Shown here: positions 4,872-5,529 of the stretch, in pieces | Numbering within the stretch: the first letter of the stretch is position 1 | How the letters are laid out: the number at the start of each line of letters is the position of its first letter | Notes under the pieces: model-generated | Database searches by the model: none | The model's input: the letters and a program-made list of their open reading frames with translations, nothing else | What the model was told of the DNA's origin: nothing | Program-made: the position numbers and the translations under genes | From: Candidatus Poseidoniaceae archaeon | GTDB taxonomy: Archaea; Thermoplasmatota; Poseidoniia; Poseidoniales; Poseidoniaceae | Assembly (NCBI GenBank): GCA_029250385.1 | Contig: JAQXFJ010000341.1 | Span: 1 to 5,529, forward strand | DNA length: 5,529 bases | Direction of reading: 5' to 3'

Positions 4872-5529
4872 ATGGGTGCGAAAGAGATTCCTCATTTCAC
4901 AAAAATTGTGGCAGACTCTGATTTTGATGGGTTAATTGGCGCTGCCATTCTAAAAGCTTACAATTCCACGGCAAAAGTGAGGTTTTCTCATGCAGCATTG
5001 GTAAGAAACGGCAATATGGACACAGAAATCGACGCCTCTACGGTAATTGTTGATTTACCATTTCATCAAAACTGTGGGTGGTATTTAGACCACCATCAAA
5101 CCAACAAACCGACAAAGCAAGAGGCCTTAGAATTTGAAAGAAAAGGTGGAGTTACTGATTGGCAGGCGACACCATCAGCAGCAAGATTGGTGTATGATCT
5201 GATTAATACTCATTGCGATTTAAGTAATTTTGTCGACGTAATGCCGTTTGTCGATGCACTTGATTCGGGAGGCATAACCATCGAACAGTTTCGTGAAGAC
5301 GGTGAGTTAATGCGGTTCAGTCGGACATTGAAGGTCACTGAAAGTGACTACATGAACCACATTGTTAACCAACTATCGCAAGGTAAAACCATCTATGAAA
5401 TTTTGCAATTACCAGAAGTTAAATCACGATTGTCAGTACAACAACAACAAAGATCAGCAATAGAGAAGGTAGTTGAGTCTAACACTGTGATAATTGACCG
5501 CCTTGCAATATGTCATTTACAAGATACAG
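4872..5529 (+). CDS. DHH-family phosphoesterase, 3' part outside window
   Basis: The first 219 residues of a protein that runs off the right edge, open from ATG 4872. It shows the DHH phosphoesterase motifs in order: DSDFDG (15-20, motif I, usually DxDxDG), VDLPFH (60-65, motif II), DHHQ (73-76, the name-giving motif III) and VDALDSGG (127-134, with the later metal-binding Asp). These residues bind two Mn2+ or Mg2+ ions. PSAARLVYDL (101-110) is the usual 'SAA' helix. Family members include RecJ-like exonucleases, nano-RNA/oligoribonucleases and cyclic dinucleotide phosphodiesterases. The short spacing between motifs I and III suits a stand-alone phosphoesterase more than RecJ. Whether a DHHA1 substrate-binding domain follows cannot be seen. 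QQQQ at 190-193 arises from a short CAA repeat. No transmembrane segment or signal peptide is present in this part. It is transcribed divergently from the Nudix gene, another nucleotide-cleaving enzyme. The superfamily is confident; the substrate is not determined. Confidence 0.88.
   Translation, partial: MGAKEIPHFTKIVADSDFDGLIGAAILKAYNSTAKVRFSHAALVRNGNMDTEIDASTVIVDLPFHQNCGWYLDHHQTNKPTKQEALEFERKGGVTDWQATPSAARLVYDLINTHCDLSNFVDVMPFVDALDSGGITIEQFREDGELMRFSRTLKVTESDYMNHIVNQLSQGKTIYEILQLPEVKSRLSVQQQQRSAIEKVVESNTVIIDRLAICHLQDT

Noticed and set aside
5438..5452. CAACAACAACAA repeat in the DHH gene
   Set aside because: It is only four CAA units coding for Gln residues in frame; too short to call a functional repeat.
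1..5529. CRISPR array, tRNA, rRNA, insertion sequence or attachment site
   Set aside because: I saw no regularly spaced repeats, cloverleaf with T-loop consensus, rRNA segment, terminal inverted repeats or transposase/integrase motif on either strand.

Overview
The window is a compact chromosomal stretch with ten protein-coding genes and no RNA genes, insertion sequences, CRISPR arrays or phage genes that I can see. The DNA is moderately AT-rich and intergenic gaps are short. An archaeon, perhaps a marine euryarchaeote of the Poseidoniales (Marine Group II) type, fits best. The reasons are an archaeal-style Ap4A-type Nudix protein, a stand-alone DHH phosphoesterase, a DUF2203 protein next to a PduO-type adenosyltransferase, a Trp-rich lineage-specific small protein, and TATA/BRE-like rather than -35/-10-like sequences upstream of several starts. 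This placement is an inference from gene content. No ribosomal or other phylogenetic marker confirms it, and a bacterial source is not formally excluded.

Layout. The left third (1-1408) is a minus-strand block read from right to left: a Trp-rich 111-aa unknown protein, a glutaredoxin/GST fusion resembling prostaglandin E synthase 2 (PTGES2), and the N-terminal part of a formylglycine-generating-enzyme (FGE/SUMF1)-like protein that runs off the left edge. Gaps of 25 and 8 bases suggest one transcript. A divergent intergenic region (1409-1510) separates this block from a plus-strand block (1511-4387): rlmH (23S rRNA pseudouridine methyltransferase), a five-helix membrane protein with a TPR-like tail, a two-helix small membrane protein, a DUF2203 protein, and a PduO-type cob(I)alamin adenosyltransferase. 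The last of these converges on, and overlaps by 9 bases, a minus-strand Nudix hydrolase (4379-4789). The Nudix gene in turn is divergent from a DHH-family phosphoesterase that runs off the right edge.

The genes look like a mixed housekeeping neighbourhood: rRNA modification, cobalamin activation, nucleotide clean-up, redox chemistry, and small membrane proteins. I see no clear new multi-gene system. The points most worth a second look are the conserved GGTTAGGT leader found at the same distance from two start codons, the Nudix box with one extra residue, the PTGES2-like gene linked to an FGE-like gene, and the altered SAM-loop residues of RlmH.
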